From contig JAZNBV010000060.1 of assembly GCA_045587205.1 (NCBI GenBank), positions 15,071-79,070 of the forward strand: 64,000 nucleotides of DNA. Reading direction: 5' to 3'. A model generated the notes under the pieces. The model was not told the DNA's origin. It did not search any database and saw nothing but the letters and a program-made list of their open reading frames with translations. This stretch comes from SIG78 sp045587205 (lineage in GTDB: Bacteria > Verrucomicrobiota > Lentisphaeria > Victivallales > Victivallaceae). The position numbers were made by a program, and so were the translations under genes. Numbering within the stretch: the stretch's first letter is position 1; each line of letters opens with the position of its first letter. This document shows positions 39,933 through 47,722 of the stretch, piece by piece.

Positions 39933-40278
39933 CGCAGGCTCCATACTGGTTGGCTTCGCTGCTGCCTTCCGGAATGCAGAGGAACAGCACAATCAATCCG
40001 CCGACTACCGGAATCAGCGCCAACAGCTGAATCCAGCCTGTTCTGCCGGTATCGTGGAGCCGGCGGGCAGTAATCCCCAGCGTAGGGCAGAGCAGCGCCA
40101 GAAACCAAACAGCATAAAGGTATTTCCCGATGCCGGGAACAACGTTGAGAATGGCTGAAACAATAATATATACAAGAATATACTGCCAGAATGATTTTCT
40201 GGAAGCTCTGCCTTCAAAGCAGAAATATTTTTGGGTCACAACTGTAATAAAGTTATTGATTATTTCCTTGAAATCCAT
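39922..40278 (-). CDS. DUF805 membrane protein
   Basis: The 118-residue protein shows the DUF805 signature: FCFEGRASRKSFWQYILVY at the start and ITARRLHDTGRTGW in the middle, with four hydrophobic segments. DUF805 proteins are small inner-membrane proteins of unknown function, often near genes for toxins or stress. The start at 40278 is preceded by an AAAGGG site; in-frame starts further up give residues outside the family. The stop overlaps the start of the proline-rich lipoprotein by 11 bases, so both are translated from one message. Confidence 0.85.
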   Translation of the reverse strand: MDFKEIINNFITVVTQKYFCFEGRASRKSFWQYILVYIIVSAILNVVPGIGKYLYAVWFLALLCPTLGITARRLHDTGRTGWIQLLALIPVVGGLIVLFLCIPEGSSEANQYGACDEK

Positions 40279-40324
40279 AGTATCAACCCTTTCTATCAGA
40301 AATTTGAACTGTAGTTCAGATGGA

Positions 40325-41344
40325 TCATTTAGGCATTTGCGCGCCGTATTCAGCAACAGCTCCGAACAGTTTCAATGCATCTTCCTGCGGGTAGCGGTTG
40401 GCATACATATCGCAGGTGGTGGTGATGGTTCCCTGCAGCGGCAGACCGAGCACACTGCGCAGAGCGTTGCATTTGCCGGGATCAAGTTTGGTTTTTTCTG
40501 AATATTTCATAGAAAGGAACGCGTTGAGATACTTGGCGTTGATTCTGCCCGCAAAAATTTTCGGATCCTTAAGGTCAATGTTACCGTCGATGGATTCAAT
40601 ACCGTCAACTTCTTCAAGATCTTCAAAGGAATCGACCCGCACTTTGACCACAGAAGGCGACATAGTCATCTGCACATCGGATTCGCGGTTCAAGAAGAAT
40701 ATGTTGTTATCAAGTTTGGTGGTTTTCTTTTTGGGATTACCCTTGGTGTTATCAAAACCGGTCAATACGTTCAGCCCGATGATGTTGTTGTGGATGTTGG
40801 CATTGCAGTTTTCGTTATTGCGTATGGCAAAACCCATATCCGCCAGATCGTTGAGACGGCTCCAGGTGAAAAGTATGGTGTTGTAGGCACATTCCCAGTT
40901 GATCTTGCCGCTGCCGTTGGAACAGGAGACATTGACCGAAAGCATACGGTTATTGCAGAATACATTGTTGACAATGGTGATATTGCCTTTGTACCAGTTG
41001 AGGTTCACCGCATAGTTTGAACCGTTGACAAACGTACAGTTGCGGATAGTCAGATTGCCGTCGCCGCGGGATGCTGTTGCCGAAGAGATGCTGTAACGGT
41101 TGGCACTGGGGAATTTATCGGCCTTGTTTTTGGCGGGGCCTTCCAGCCACATACCTGTATCGAAGCCGGCGGGCTTGCCTTTGACCGCGTGATAACTGGA
41201 GGCAAAACCGTCATCAAAAATCAGCCCGTCAATAACAATATTGAACCCCTTGGGGGCCTTCATCGGATTTTTATCAAATTCAAGGTGCAGCAAACCTTGT
41301 GTACCGACTTTTTTGTCGTTATTTTCATTTTTGGGCTGGAACAT
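40325..41344 (-). CDS. Secreted right-handed beta-helix protein, 3' part after a frameshift
   Basis: This frame of 339 codons carries the body of a parallel beta-helix protein: GDGNLTIRNCTFVNGSNYAV, NITIVNNVFCNNRML and NANIHNNIIGLNVL are successive coils with Asn ladders. The signal peptide and first 85 residues lie in another frame at 41260-41649. Adding one base to the C run (G run 41357-41361 on the plus strand) joins both frames into a single protein of about 440 residues. Right-handed beta-helix proteins of this type bind or cleave polysaccharides, or act as envelope or adhesin proteins. As it stands the gene is broken, or the base is an error. No ribosome-binding site suits independent translation. 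Confidence 0.75.
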   Translation of the reverse strand: MFQPKNENNDKKVGTQGLLHLEFDKNPMKAPKGFNIVIDGLIFDDGFASSYHAVKGKPAGFDTGMWLEGPAKNKADKFPSANRYSISSATASRGDGNLTIRNCTFVNGSNYAVNLNWYKGNITIVNNVFCNNRMLSVNVSCSNGSGKINWECAYNTILFTWSRLNDLADMGFAIRNNENCNANIHNNIIGLNVLTGFDNTKGNPKKKTTKLDNNIFFLNRESDVQMTMSPSVVKVRVDSFEDLEEVDGIESIDGNIDLKDPKIFAGRINAKYLNAFLSMKYSEKTKLDPGKCNALRSVLGLPLQGTITTTCDMYANRYPQEDALKLFGAVAEYGAQMPK

Positions 41345-41649
41345 TGTTTTGTATTTGGGGGATCGCGTTGGGTAAAGTCAGAGGAGTAGCCGCCGAAAAT
41401 GGAAACCGGTTTTTCCATCTTGAACCAGCCGCATTTCATCCGGCCGGGGTAGTTGCCTTCGGCAACGTGGATAACATCGCCGGTCTGGGCAACATTAAGG
41501 GCTTTCCAGAGGTTTTTGTAGGGAGCGTCTTTAGTTCCTGCATTTTTATTTTTGCCGGTTGCCAGAGATACATAAATATCTTTAGCGTTAAGTGGCAGAC
41601 TCAAACTGGCGGCAGCCAGCACGGCTAAAATGGCTCGTTGGACTCTCAT
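41260..41649 (-). CDS. Secreted right-handed beta-helix protein, 5' part before the frameshift
   Basis: This frame encodes a signal peptide (RAILAVLAAASLSLPLNA) and the usual start of secreted beta-helix proteins: DIYVSLATGKNKNAGTKDAP, WKALNVAQTGDVIHVAEGNYPG and the GGYSSDFTQRDP turn. After the CCCCC run the frame becomes unlikely (KQCSSPKMKITTKK) and stops at 41260, 85 bases inside the downstream frame. Upstream lies a possible minus-strand promoter (TTGAAA, 16 bases, TACTCT). Together with 40325-41344 it formed one gene. Confidence 0.75.
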   Translation of the reverse strand: MRVQRAILAVLAAASLSLPLNAKDIYVSLATGKNKNAGTKDAPYKNLWKALNVAQTGDVIHVAEGNYPGRMKCGWFKMEKPVSIFGGYSSDFTQRDPPNTKQCSSPKMKITTKKSVHKVCCTLNLIKIR

Positions 41650-41982
41650 TTCATACTCCCATATAGATTTTCCGGAACCGCAGATTCACTCATAAAACTA
41701 CGATCCCACAGATAGAGTAGCACGATTTCTTTTTTTTTCAAGCTTTTGAAAGAAAATTTTTCCGTTTTTTTGCCCGCCAAACACATCAATATTCATAACT
41801 CATTGACTATGTTTATATAATAAAATATTTCCTTTCTGACGGCCTATCCGTTATCCGCCTGATTGCAGAACTTGTGACCGCTTATTGAATTTTTTATACA
41901 TTGCAGTTTGTAAAACAGCTGTTTATGTGCTAAATTTAATGATTATCTGTTACGGAAAGTTTAAAATCAGCCGGGATATAAA
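41650..41982. other. Divergent intergenic region
   Basis: No gene is visible. The stretch separates the beta-helix gene (minus) from the EamA gene (plus) and is AT-rich, with a partial inverted repeat around TTTCAAGCTTTTGAAA. A weak plus-strand promoter can be proposed (TTGTAA 41908-41913, 17 bases, TAAATT 41931-41936). Nothing else is supported. Confidence 0.4.
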
Positions 41983-42873
41983 ATGAAAAAATCAAGTGTA
42001 ATTGCTGTTGCGGCGCTTATTGTTACCGCCGCCATCTGGGGACTTTCCTACTCCGCACAGTCGGAAGCTATGGAGTCTATGCCGCCGTTGTTTTTTGTTT
42101 TTCTGCGTTATATAATCGGTACAGCAATACTGCTGCCGGTGATATTCTGCCGCAAAAACAGAACCTCCATAAATAAAAAACTCATCACCGGCGGTATTGC
42201 CTGCGGCGTATGTCTTGCCGGCGGCGAAATACTCCAGCAGTTCGGATTGCTCTACACTTCGGCAGGCAAAGCGGGGTTTCTGACGGCGCTTTATGTGATT
42301 ATGATTCCGCTTATCGGAATTTTCATCCGTAAAAAATCGCACTGGATGATCTGGACGGCAGCAATTATTTCCGCTGCCGGCAGTTTCCTTTTGTGCGCGG
42401 ACAAAACATTCCACTCCTTCGGCAATCCGGGGGATATACTTATGCTGATCTGCGCGCTCTTTTTTGCGTTCCAGTTTATTTTCATAGCCAAATTTGCGCC
42501 CGACGCAGATGCTTTTCAGCTGGCGGCGATCCAGTTTTTCACCGTGGCGGTGCTCTCGGGAACAGCAGTACCCTTTGCAGGCGAAAAATGTTCCCTGCAG
42601 GGGATCGTTTCCGGTTGGCTGCCGCTTTTTTACTGCGGGGTGATCGCCATCGGGATCGCCTGCACGGTACAGGTTGCGGCGCAAAAGTATGTGCTTCCGG
42701 CAACGGCTTCCATTGTCTTGAGCACGGCTTCGGTCTTTGCAGTTTTCTGGGGCTGGCTGCTGCTGGATGAACACTATTCGCTGCAGAACCTGATCGGCTG
42801 CGTATTGATTTTTGCCGCTGTGGTTATGGTGCAGCTGCAGTCGCCGGAAGAAAAACAGAAACAACAGCCTTAA
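41983..42873 (+). CDS. EamA/DMT-family transporter
   Basis: The 296-residue protein has ten membrane helices in two EamA repeats. The first starts AALIVTAAIWGLSYSAQSEA with FFVFLRYIIG, the second is marked by GVIAIGIACTVQVAAQKYVLP and ASIVLSTASVFAVFWGWLLL. Members of the drug/metabolite superfamily export amino acids, nucleotides or other metabolites. The substrate is unknown. An SGNH hydrolase gene follows after 24 bases and may be co-transcribed. Confidence 0.9.
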   Translation: MKKSSVIAVAALIVTAAIWGLSYSAQSEAMESMPPLFFVFLRYIIGTAILLPVIFCRKNRTSINKKLITGGIACGVCLAGGEILQQFGLLYTSAGKAGFLTALYVIMIPLIGIFIRKKSHWMIWTAAIISAAGSFLLCADKTFHSFGNPGDILMLICALFFAFQFIFIAKFAPDADAFQLAAIQFFTVAVLSGTAVPFAGEKCSLQGIVSGWLPLFYCGVIAIGIACTVQVAAQKYVLPATASIVLSTASVFAVFWGWLLLDEHYSLQNLIGCVLIFAAVVMVQLQSPEEKQKQQP

Positions 42874-42897
42874 CCATAATTTTGAAAGGAATGAAAA

Positions 42898-43701
42898 ATG
42901 AAAAAAGCTCAAGTTTTTGCCGCTGTTATGGCAACAATGGTGGCTTTTTCCGGGCTTTATGCCGCTGAAAAAGCTCCCGCCCAGCCCGCCAAAGCAGTAA
43001 AAAAGGCCCAAAAAGTCCGCAAAAATCCGCTGGCAGGGTTGTCTGTAGATCAACAGATAACAAAGGCAACCACTCCGGTACAGAGCAAACGCCACGCCAA
43101 GCGCCACGCCGAAAAGAAAGCGCTTGCCGCCGCCAATCCCGCCAAGTACAAGATCCTGATGCTCGGCGACTCGATCACCCACCAGTGGGAATATAAGCCT
43201 GCGGAGGAAGCGTACAAAAAGTACATTGCCCCCTATCCGGTACTCAACCTCGGCTGCGGCGGCGACCGTACACAGCACACGCTCTGGATCGTGGAAAAAA
43301 GCGGTATCCTTGACCTGATCAAGCCGCAGCTGATCACCCTGATGATCGGCACCAACAATGCCCGATACGATTACCGCGCCACCACAGCGGGTATAAAAAA
43401 GATCCTTGATAATTTGCGTCAGCGTTATCCGGAAGCCAAAATATTGCTTTATGCCATCTTTCCGCGCGGTGCTGATAACAAAAATCCCTTGCGCCGGATG
43501 AATGAAAAGGTCAATGCTGAAATCGTCAAATTCTGCGACGGGAAAAATATCGAATGGGTCGATATCCGCAAAGATTTCCTGACTCCCGCCGGAGTTCTGG
43601 AAAAAAGCGTAATGCCCGACTTGCTCCACCCGCGTCACCTCAAAGGCTACACACCCTGGGGCGAATCGCTCAAGCCGTACTTTGAAAAGTACAGCAAATA
43701 A
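42898..43701 (+). CDS. Secreted SGNH hydrolase (PAF-acetylhydrolase-like)
   Basis: Residues 1-22 are a signal peptide (VMATMVAFSGLYAAE). A Lys/Ala-rich linker with KRHAKRHAEKK follows to about residue 80. The catalytic domain then shows ILMLGDSITHQWEY (block I, Ser), LNLGCGGDRTQHTLW (block II), LMIGTNNARYD (block III Asn) and MPDLLHPRHLKGYT (block V Asp/His). This set matches the PAF-AH beta/gamma-like group of GDSL enzymes, which deacetylate sugars or lipids. It probably acts in the periplasm or outside. A strong terminator follows. Confidence 0.88.
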   Translation: MKKAQVFAAVMATMVAFSGLYAAEKAPAQPAKAVKKAQKVRKNPLAGLSVDQQITKATTPVQSKRHAKRHAEKKALAAANPAKYKILMLGDSITHQWEYKPAEEAYKKYIAPYPVLNLGCGGDRTQHTLWIVEKSGILDLIKPQLITLMIGTNNARYDYRATTAGIKKILDNLRQRYPEAKILLYAIFPRGADNKNPLRRMNEKVNAEIVKFCDGKNIEWVDIRKDFLTPAGVLEKSVMPDLLHPRHLKGYTPWGESLKPYFEKYSK

Positions 43702-43748
43702 AATCTTTGTAAAACCTCCGTCCACGCGGCGCAGGTGCAAAGACAAGT

Positions 43749-43795
43749 CAGGGCCGCTGCAAATTCTCATCATATTGCAGCAGCCCTGTTTTTTT
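43749..43795 (+). terminator. Rho-independent terminator after the secreted SGNH gene
   Basis: CAGGGCCGCTGCAA (43749-43762) pairs with TTGCAGCAGCCCTG (43775-43788) with one mismatch, followed by seven T. Confidence 0.8.
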
Positions 43796-43839
43796 ATGCC
43801 GGCAGCAGATCCTTCCGCCGCCTGCGTTCAGAACTGAAC

Positions 43840-45072
43840 TTATTCACTCCGCATTTTTTTGTCCACTATTGCGCAGACACAGGAGTCTGACCAGACATTG
43901 ACGGCAGTTTCCACCATATCGATAATCGTGTAGATCGGCAGAATCACACCCATAACCCAGAGCGGTGCACCCGCGCCAGCCATCAGCGACAATGTAAGAA
44001 AGTAGCAGCCCATCGGCACGCCGGCGTTGCCCACAGCGGAAATCACCGAAATGATCACCCACAGCGCAACCACCGGCAGAGTCAATGCCACATTGCCGTG
44101 CTGCAAAAGAAAGAGCGAAGTCACCAGAATAAACGCCGCACACCCGTTCATATTGATCGTGCAGCACAGCGGCAGAATAAAGCGCGCAGTTTCCGGTTTG
44201 GCTTTCAGATTGGTTTCCGCCGATTCCACAGTTACCGGCAGAGTTGCCATAGAACTCTTGGTGAAAAGCGCCATCAGCACCGCCGGGAGCATACAGCGGA
44301 ACACCTTTAATGGATTGAGCTTGTTGCAAAGCAGAAACAATGGCAGCACCACAAAGAACTGCAGCAGATTGCCGATCAGCACCACTGCGGTGTATTTACC
44401 CAGCGATCCGATGATGACCCCGGCAGACATCTGCGCCGAAAGCTGGGCGGCAAAAGCCACGATCCCCAGCGGCAATGTCCAGACCAATGCCTTGATCAAC
44501 ACAAAAAGAACTTCCTGCAAACCGAGTACAGCTTTGTGCAGCACCTGGATATTGGGCGAATCTTTATACGCAGCCAATACCAGACCGCAGGCGGCTGCCA
44601 CCAGCAGGATACTCAAAACATTGCCTGATGAAAGCGGCGCAAGTATATTGTCGGGAAAAACCGAAAGTATGTGGTCGTAATAACTCAATTTCCCCAGTCC
44701 TTGCGGTACACTGCTCTGCCCCTGTTCCGCCATAGTTCCGGGCAGATTTCCCGGAACAATGAGTTTGAAAAGCACCGCACCGACCACCGATGCTGCCAGC
44801 GTAGTCAGCAGAGTCCAGACCAATGTACGGCCGAAAAGTTTGCCGGTATTCTTTTTTGCCCCCAGCATCGCCAGCGTGGTCATAATGGTCAACGCAATGG
44901 TCGGCACCGCCACAAACTTGAAAAGCCGGGTATAAACTGTGGCAATAAAATCAAAAAAGGTATTGAGCCACTCCACTTTGAGCAGTCCGAGTACGGCACC
45001 CAGAATCAGCGCCGACATCCAGATAATGAATTGTTTGCCGTTGAAACCGGCTTGAGGTTTGTTTTTTTCCAT
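43840..45072 (-). CDS. Dicarboxylate/amino acid:cation symporter (DAACS family)
   Basis: The 410-residue protein matches GltP/GltT-type symporters: multiple hydrophobic segments, FKFVAVPTIALTIMTTLAML near the N terminus, the hairpin loop FTKSSMATLPVTVESAE (serine-rich motif) and ILPLCCTINMNGCAAF, where the family usually has NMDGT. Transport of glutamate, aspartate or C4-dicarboxylates with sodium or protons is expected, but the Asp-to-Asn and Thr-to-Cys changes may alter specificity. The start at 45072 has an AGGA site 8 bases upstream; the longer frame to 45126 is unsupported. Confidence 0.88.
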   Translation of the reverse strand: MEKNKPQAGFNGKQFIIWMSALILGAVLGLLKVEWLNTFFDFIATVYTRLFKFVAVPTIALTIMTTLAMLGAKKNTGKLFGRTLVWTLLTTLAASVVGAVLFKLIVPGNLPGTMAEQGQSSVPQGLGKLSYYDHILSVFPDNILAPLSSGNVLSILLVAAACGLVLAAYKDSPNIQVLHKAVLGLQEVLFVLIKALVWTLPLGIVAFAAQLSAQMSAGVIIGSLGKYTAVVLIGNLLQFFVVLPLFLLCNKLNPLKVFRCMLPAVLMALFTKSSMATLPVTVESAETNLKAKPETARFILPLCCTINMNGCAAFILVTSLFLLQHGNVALTLPVVALWVIISVISAVGNAGVPMGCYFLTLSLMAGAGAPLWVMGVILPIYTIIDMVETAVNVWSDSCVCAIVDKKMRSE

Positions 45073-45168
45073 AACAGAATCCTTTTTGTGTAATTGATGA
45101 TATTTGTATATCATATAATTTAGCACCGTTTACGCAACTTTGCAATTTTTGCACCGCAGACCCGGCTG

Positions 45169-46539
45169 TCAGAAATTAAAGTAGATAAATGGCGAATACT
45201 TGACAAAGCAGAACATTGATACCACGATCAGCGTCGCTGCCAATACCGCATTGAACCAGGTCGGGCGGAAACGCTTCTGCAGTTCGCAGACCGGCGGCAA
45301 AGCCCAAAGCACAATAAATCCGGCAATAAAAAGCATAATATCTTTATTGCTCATTGCAATGAGATTCCAGGAATCCGGCGCAAACATAGCTTTGTAAATG
45401 CTTTTTGCCGAATCCCAGTTTACCGCCCGGAACGGTACCCACGCCAGCATCACAAAGAAAAATGTCAATATCTGTGCCGGTACCCGCGGCATTGAGCGCC
45501 CCAGAAATCTGCTCCATATCCGGTGAATGGTCAATGCCGCCCCGTGCATAGCACCCCACAGCACAAAAAGCCAGCTTGCGCCGTGCCACAGACCGCTGAT
45601 AAAAAACGTCAGCATAAGATTCACACAGGTACGCACTTTGCCGCAGCGGTTGCCACCCAGGGGTATATATATTGCGCTCATCAGGAATCTGCCCAGCGTA
45701 ATGTGCCAGCGCCGCCAGAAATCGGCAATATTTTCCGCGCGGTAAGGCGCATTGAAGTTGACCGGCAGATTGATGTTGAAAAAGAGTGCTGTACCGATTG
45801 CCATATCGCAGTACCCGCTGAAGTCAAAGTAGATCTGGAACATATATGCCAGCACACTGCGCCACGCGGTAAAGAAATTACCGCTGCATCCGGCAAATCC
45901 GCTGTCGGCAAATTCAGCAAAAAAGTCTGCCAGCAGAATCTTTTTAGCCAGCCCCAGAGCAAAAACAAACAGTCCGGCGGCGATATTGGCTGTATTTATC
46001 CGGCGGTTTTCCGGGTTATCAAACTGGCTCATCATTTCGTCGGGCAGCACGATCGGACCGGCGATCAGCTGCGGGAAAAAGCAGACAAAAAGGCAGTAAC
46101 TGCTGAACGAATAGCGTTTCTGCAGAGTTCCGGAAAATACCTGCTGCAGGAACGATATCTGCTGAAAGGTGAAAAAACTTATCCCCAACGGCAGAAGAAT
46201 GTGTTTCAAAGTCCACGCGGTACCGAATAGTGCATTGACATTTTCCACAAAAAAGTCGTAGTATTTAAAATACCCCAACAGCAGAATATTATCGATTATC
46301 CCCAAACTCAAAGTGATCCTGGAACTTTTGCAGTAAAGCATCTGTGCAAAAAACCAGTTGAAAAGTATCGACCCGGCAATGATGAAAAAGTAGCTCCAGT
46401 TGAACCACGAGTAAAAGACCAGCGAGGCAATTATCAGCCAGACTCTTGACAGCTGCGGGTATCTCTCCGAAAGCAGAAAATAGACAATTACTGTAACAGG
46501 CAGAAAACCGAGAATAAATGTAAAAGTTGGAAAAAGCAT
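45169..46539 (-). CDS. MBOAT-family O-acyltransferase (AlgI-like)
   Basis: This 456-residue polytopic protein has MBOAT hallmarks: LLPLGISFFTFQQISFL, YFDFSGYCDMAIGTALFF, and NFNAPYRAENIADFWRRWHI with the following SGLWHGASWLFVLWGAMHG, where the His of GLWHG is the proposed catalytic residue. AlgI/PatA/DltB relatives pass acyl (usually acetyl) groups across the membrane to polysaccharides. The next gene on the strand upstream (3-base gap) encodes an SGNH-like membrane-anchored partner, as in alginate or peptidoglycan acetylation systems. The glycan target is unknown. Confidence 0.93.
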   Translation of the reverse strand: MLFPTFTFILGFLPVTVIVYFLLSERYPQLSRVWLIIASLVFYSWFNWSYFFIIAGSILFNWFFAQMLYCKSSRITLSLGIIDNILLLGYFKYYDFFVENVNALFGTAWTLKHILLPLGISFFTFQQISFLQQVFSGTLQKRYSFSSYCLFVCFFPQLIAGPIVLPDEMMSQFDNPENRRINTANIAAGLFVFALGLAKKILLADFFAEFADSGFAGCSGNFFTAWRSVLAYMFQIYFDFSGYCDMAIGTALFFNINLPVNFNAPYRAENIADFWRRWHITLGRFLMSAIYIPLGGNRCGKVRTCVNLMLTFFISGLWHGASWLFVLWGAMHGAALTIHRIWSRFLGRSMPRVPAQILTFFFVMLAWVPFRAVNWDSAKSIYKAMFAPDSWNLIAMSNKDIMLFIAGFIVLWALPPVCELQKRFRPTWFNAVLAATLIVVSMFCFVKYSPFIYFNF

Positions 46540-46542
46540 TGT

Positions 46543-47664
46543 TCAAATATCCTTGCCATTGCTGATTACGCGGTTATATTCCAACATATTCCGCCTGATG
46601 ATGCTGCGGAGAGCTTTTTCGCTTGCTCTGACATCTCCGGGGGTAGTGATCTTTCTCCGCTGATTTTTTATATCATCAAGTATCCGGCACGCGGTGATGT
46701 TGCTGAAATGCTGAACATCGCAGAAATCGCTGTGATTTTCCACATATTCCGCCGATGCCTGAAAATCGTACAGTTCCACATTGGGCCGTTTGATCAATTC
46801 AAGCATAACCTCGGAGCGCTGGCGGATCATCGCTTCAGCATTGCCCAGTTTTTCGCTGTGGCACCAGGCGTAAATGTGGTACGGCGGCAGATAGACAATA
46901 AACGGCAGCTGCGGATTGCGGTCAAAGAGCGGCAGCAGCCGGTTGTAGAAATTTTCTTTGTGCATTGCCGCATTATAAGGTGTTTGAGTATTGTTTATCC
47001 GGTAATTGCGCCGGGTTTCCGCAGCAACGACCTTGAATCCGTAGGGTTTGCCCGCATAATCAGTGGAAAACATCCGGTTGCGGTCGGTTTGATGTCTGCG
47101 GTTGCGTTTGGGGCGCTGTTTACGCTTGATGATATAATGGATGCTCGAATAGCTTTTGCGCGAAAACAAATACCGGTAATCCTCTTTGTGATCTTTGCGG
47201 TAAAGGTAATCAAAATCGCTGTAATGATCGCCCTCTTTGTTCAAAGCGTATGTATCCAGTGACCACACAACCCGCTTGAGTTCTTTGCCGCGGCTGGCTT
47301 TGGCGATCTCAAAAAATTTGCAGAGATCCGGTATGGTGCCGCCCGATGCCGCCAGTTTAATGGCATTGCAGTCAAATGCCGCGTTGATATTTTCAAGAAA
47401 AAAGTTCCGCGCCATTGAACTGCCGAGCATCAGAAGGTCATATTCCTGCTGTGACAACAGGTGCGGTGCAGTGGCATAAATTTCGTAATAAACCATATCA
47501 TAAAAAAATGGTTTCCGGTAGCGGTAATGCGGGTCAACAATAAAGACCAGCAGCGCAGCACCAAGTACAATGCCCAGCGACACTGCAACAGTAAAAATAC
47601 ACCACTTGCGGCTGTTGGTTTCCGCATAATATATCTTGCGGAAAAAGAGGTACAGTTTTTGCAT
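46543..47664 (-). CDS. Membrane-anchored SGNH-like partner of the MBOAT acyltransferase
   Basis: The 373-residue protein has one N-terminal membrane helix (CIFTVAVSLGIVLGAALLVFIV) and a periplasmic domain starting with an SGNH-type block, YDLLMLGSSMARNFFLENI. NAIKLAASGGTIPDL follows, and SDFCDVQHFSNITACRILDD at the end supplies a plausible Asp/His pair. This matches the DltD/AlgJ-like proteins that take acyl groups from an MBOAT partner and place them on a polymer. The gene is first in the pair, with a 3-base gap to the MBOAT gene. A basic, Arg-rich stretch (KRKQRPKRNRRHQ) lies mid-protein. Confidence 0.8.
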   Translation of the reverse strand: MQKLYLFFRKIYYAETNSRKWCIFTVAVSLGIVLGAALLVFIVDPHYRYRKPFFYDMVYYEIYATAPHLLSQQEYDLLMLGSSMARNFFLENINAAFDCNAIKLAASGGTIPDLCKFFEIAKASRGKELKRVVWSLDTYALNKEGDHYSDFDYLYRKDHKEDYRYLFSRKSYSSIHYIIKRKQRPKRNRRHQTDRNRMFSTDYAGKPYGFKVVAAETRRNYRINNTQTPYNAAMHKENFYNRLLPLFDRNPQLPFIVYLPPYHIYAWCHSEKLGNAEAMIRQRSEVMLELIKRPNVELYDFQASAEYVENHSDFCDVQHFSNITACRILDDIKNQRRKITTPGDVRASEKALRSIIRRNMLEYNRVISNGKDI

Positions 47665-47722
47665 AAAGGATTTCCCCCGTGGATTTCCTGTTGAAATATA
47701 TCCCGATAATGTATATTGCAGA

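Noticed and set aside
39012..40073. Plus-strand Arg/Cys/His-rich frame opposite the Pro-rich lipoprotein
   Set aside because: It is a mirror of the 36-base coding repeat, with no start signal.
41992..43773. 593-codon minus-strand frame opposite EamA and SGNH genes
   Set aside because: Both plus-strand genes are firm. The minus frame has no recognisable domain and spans a terminator.
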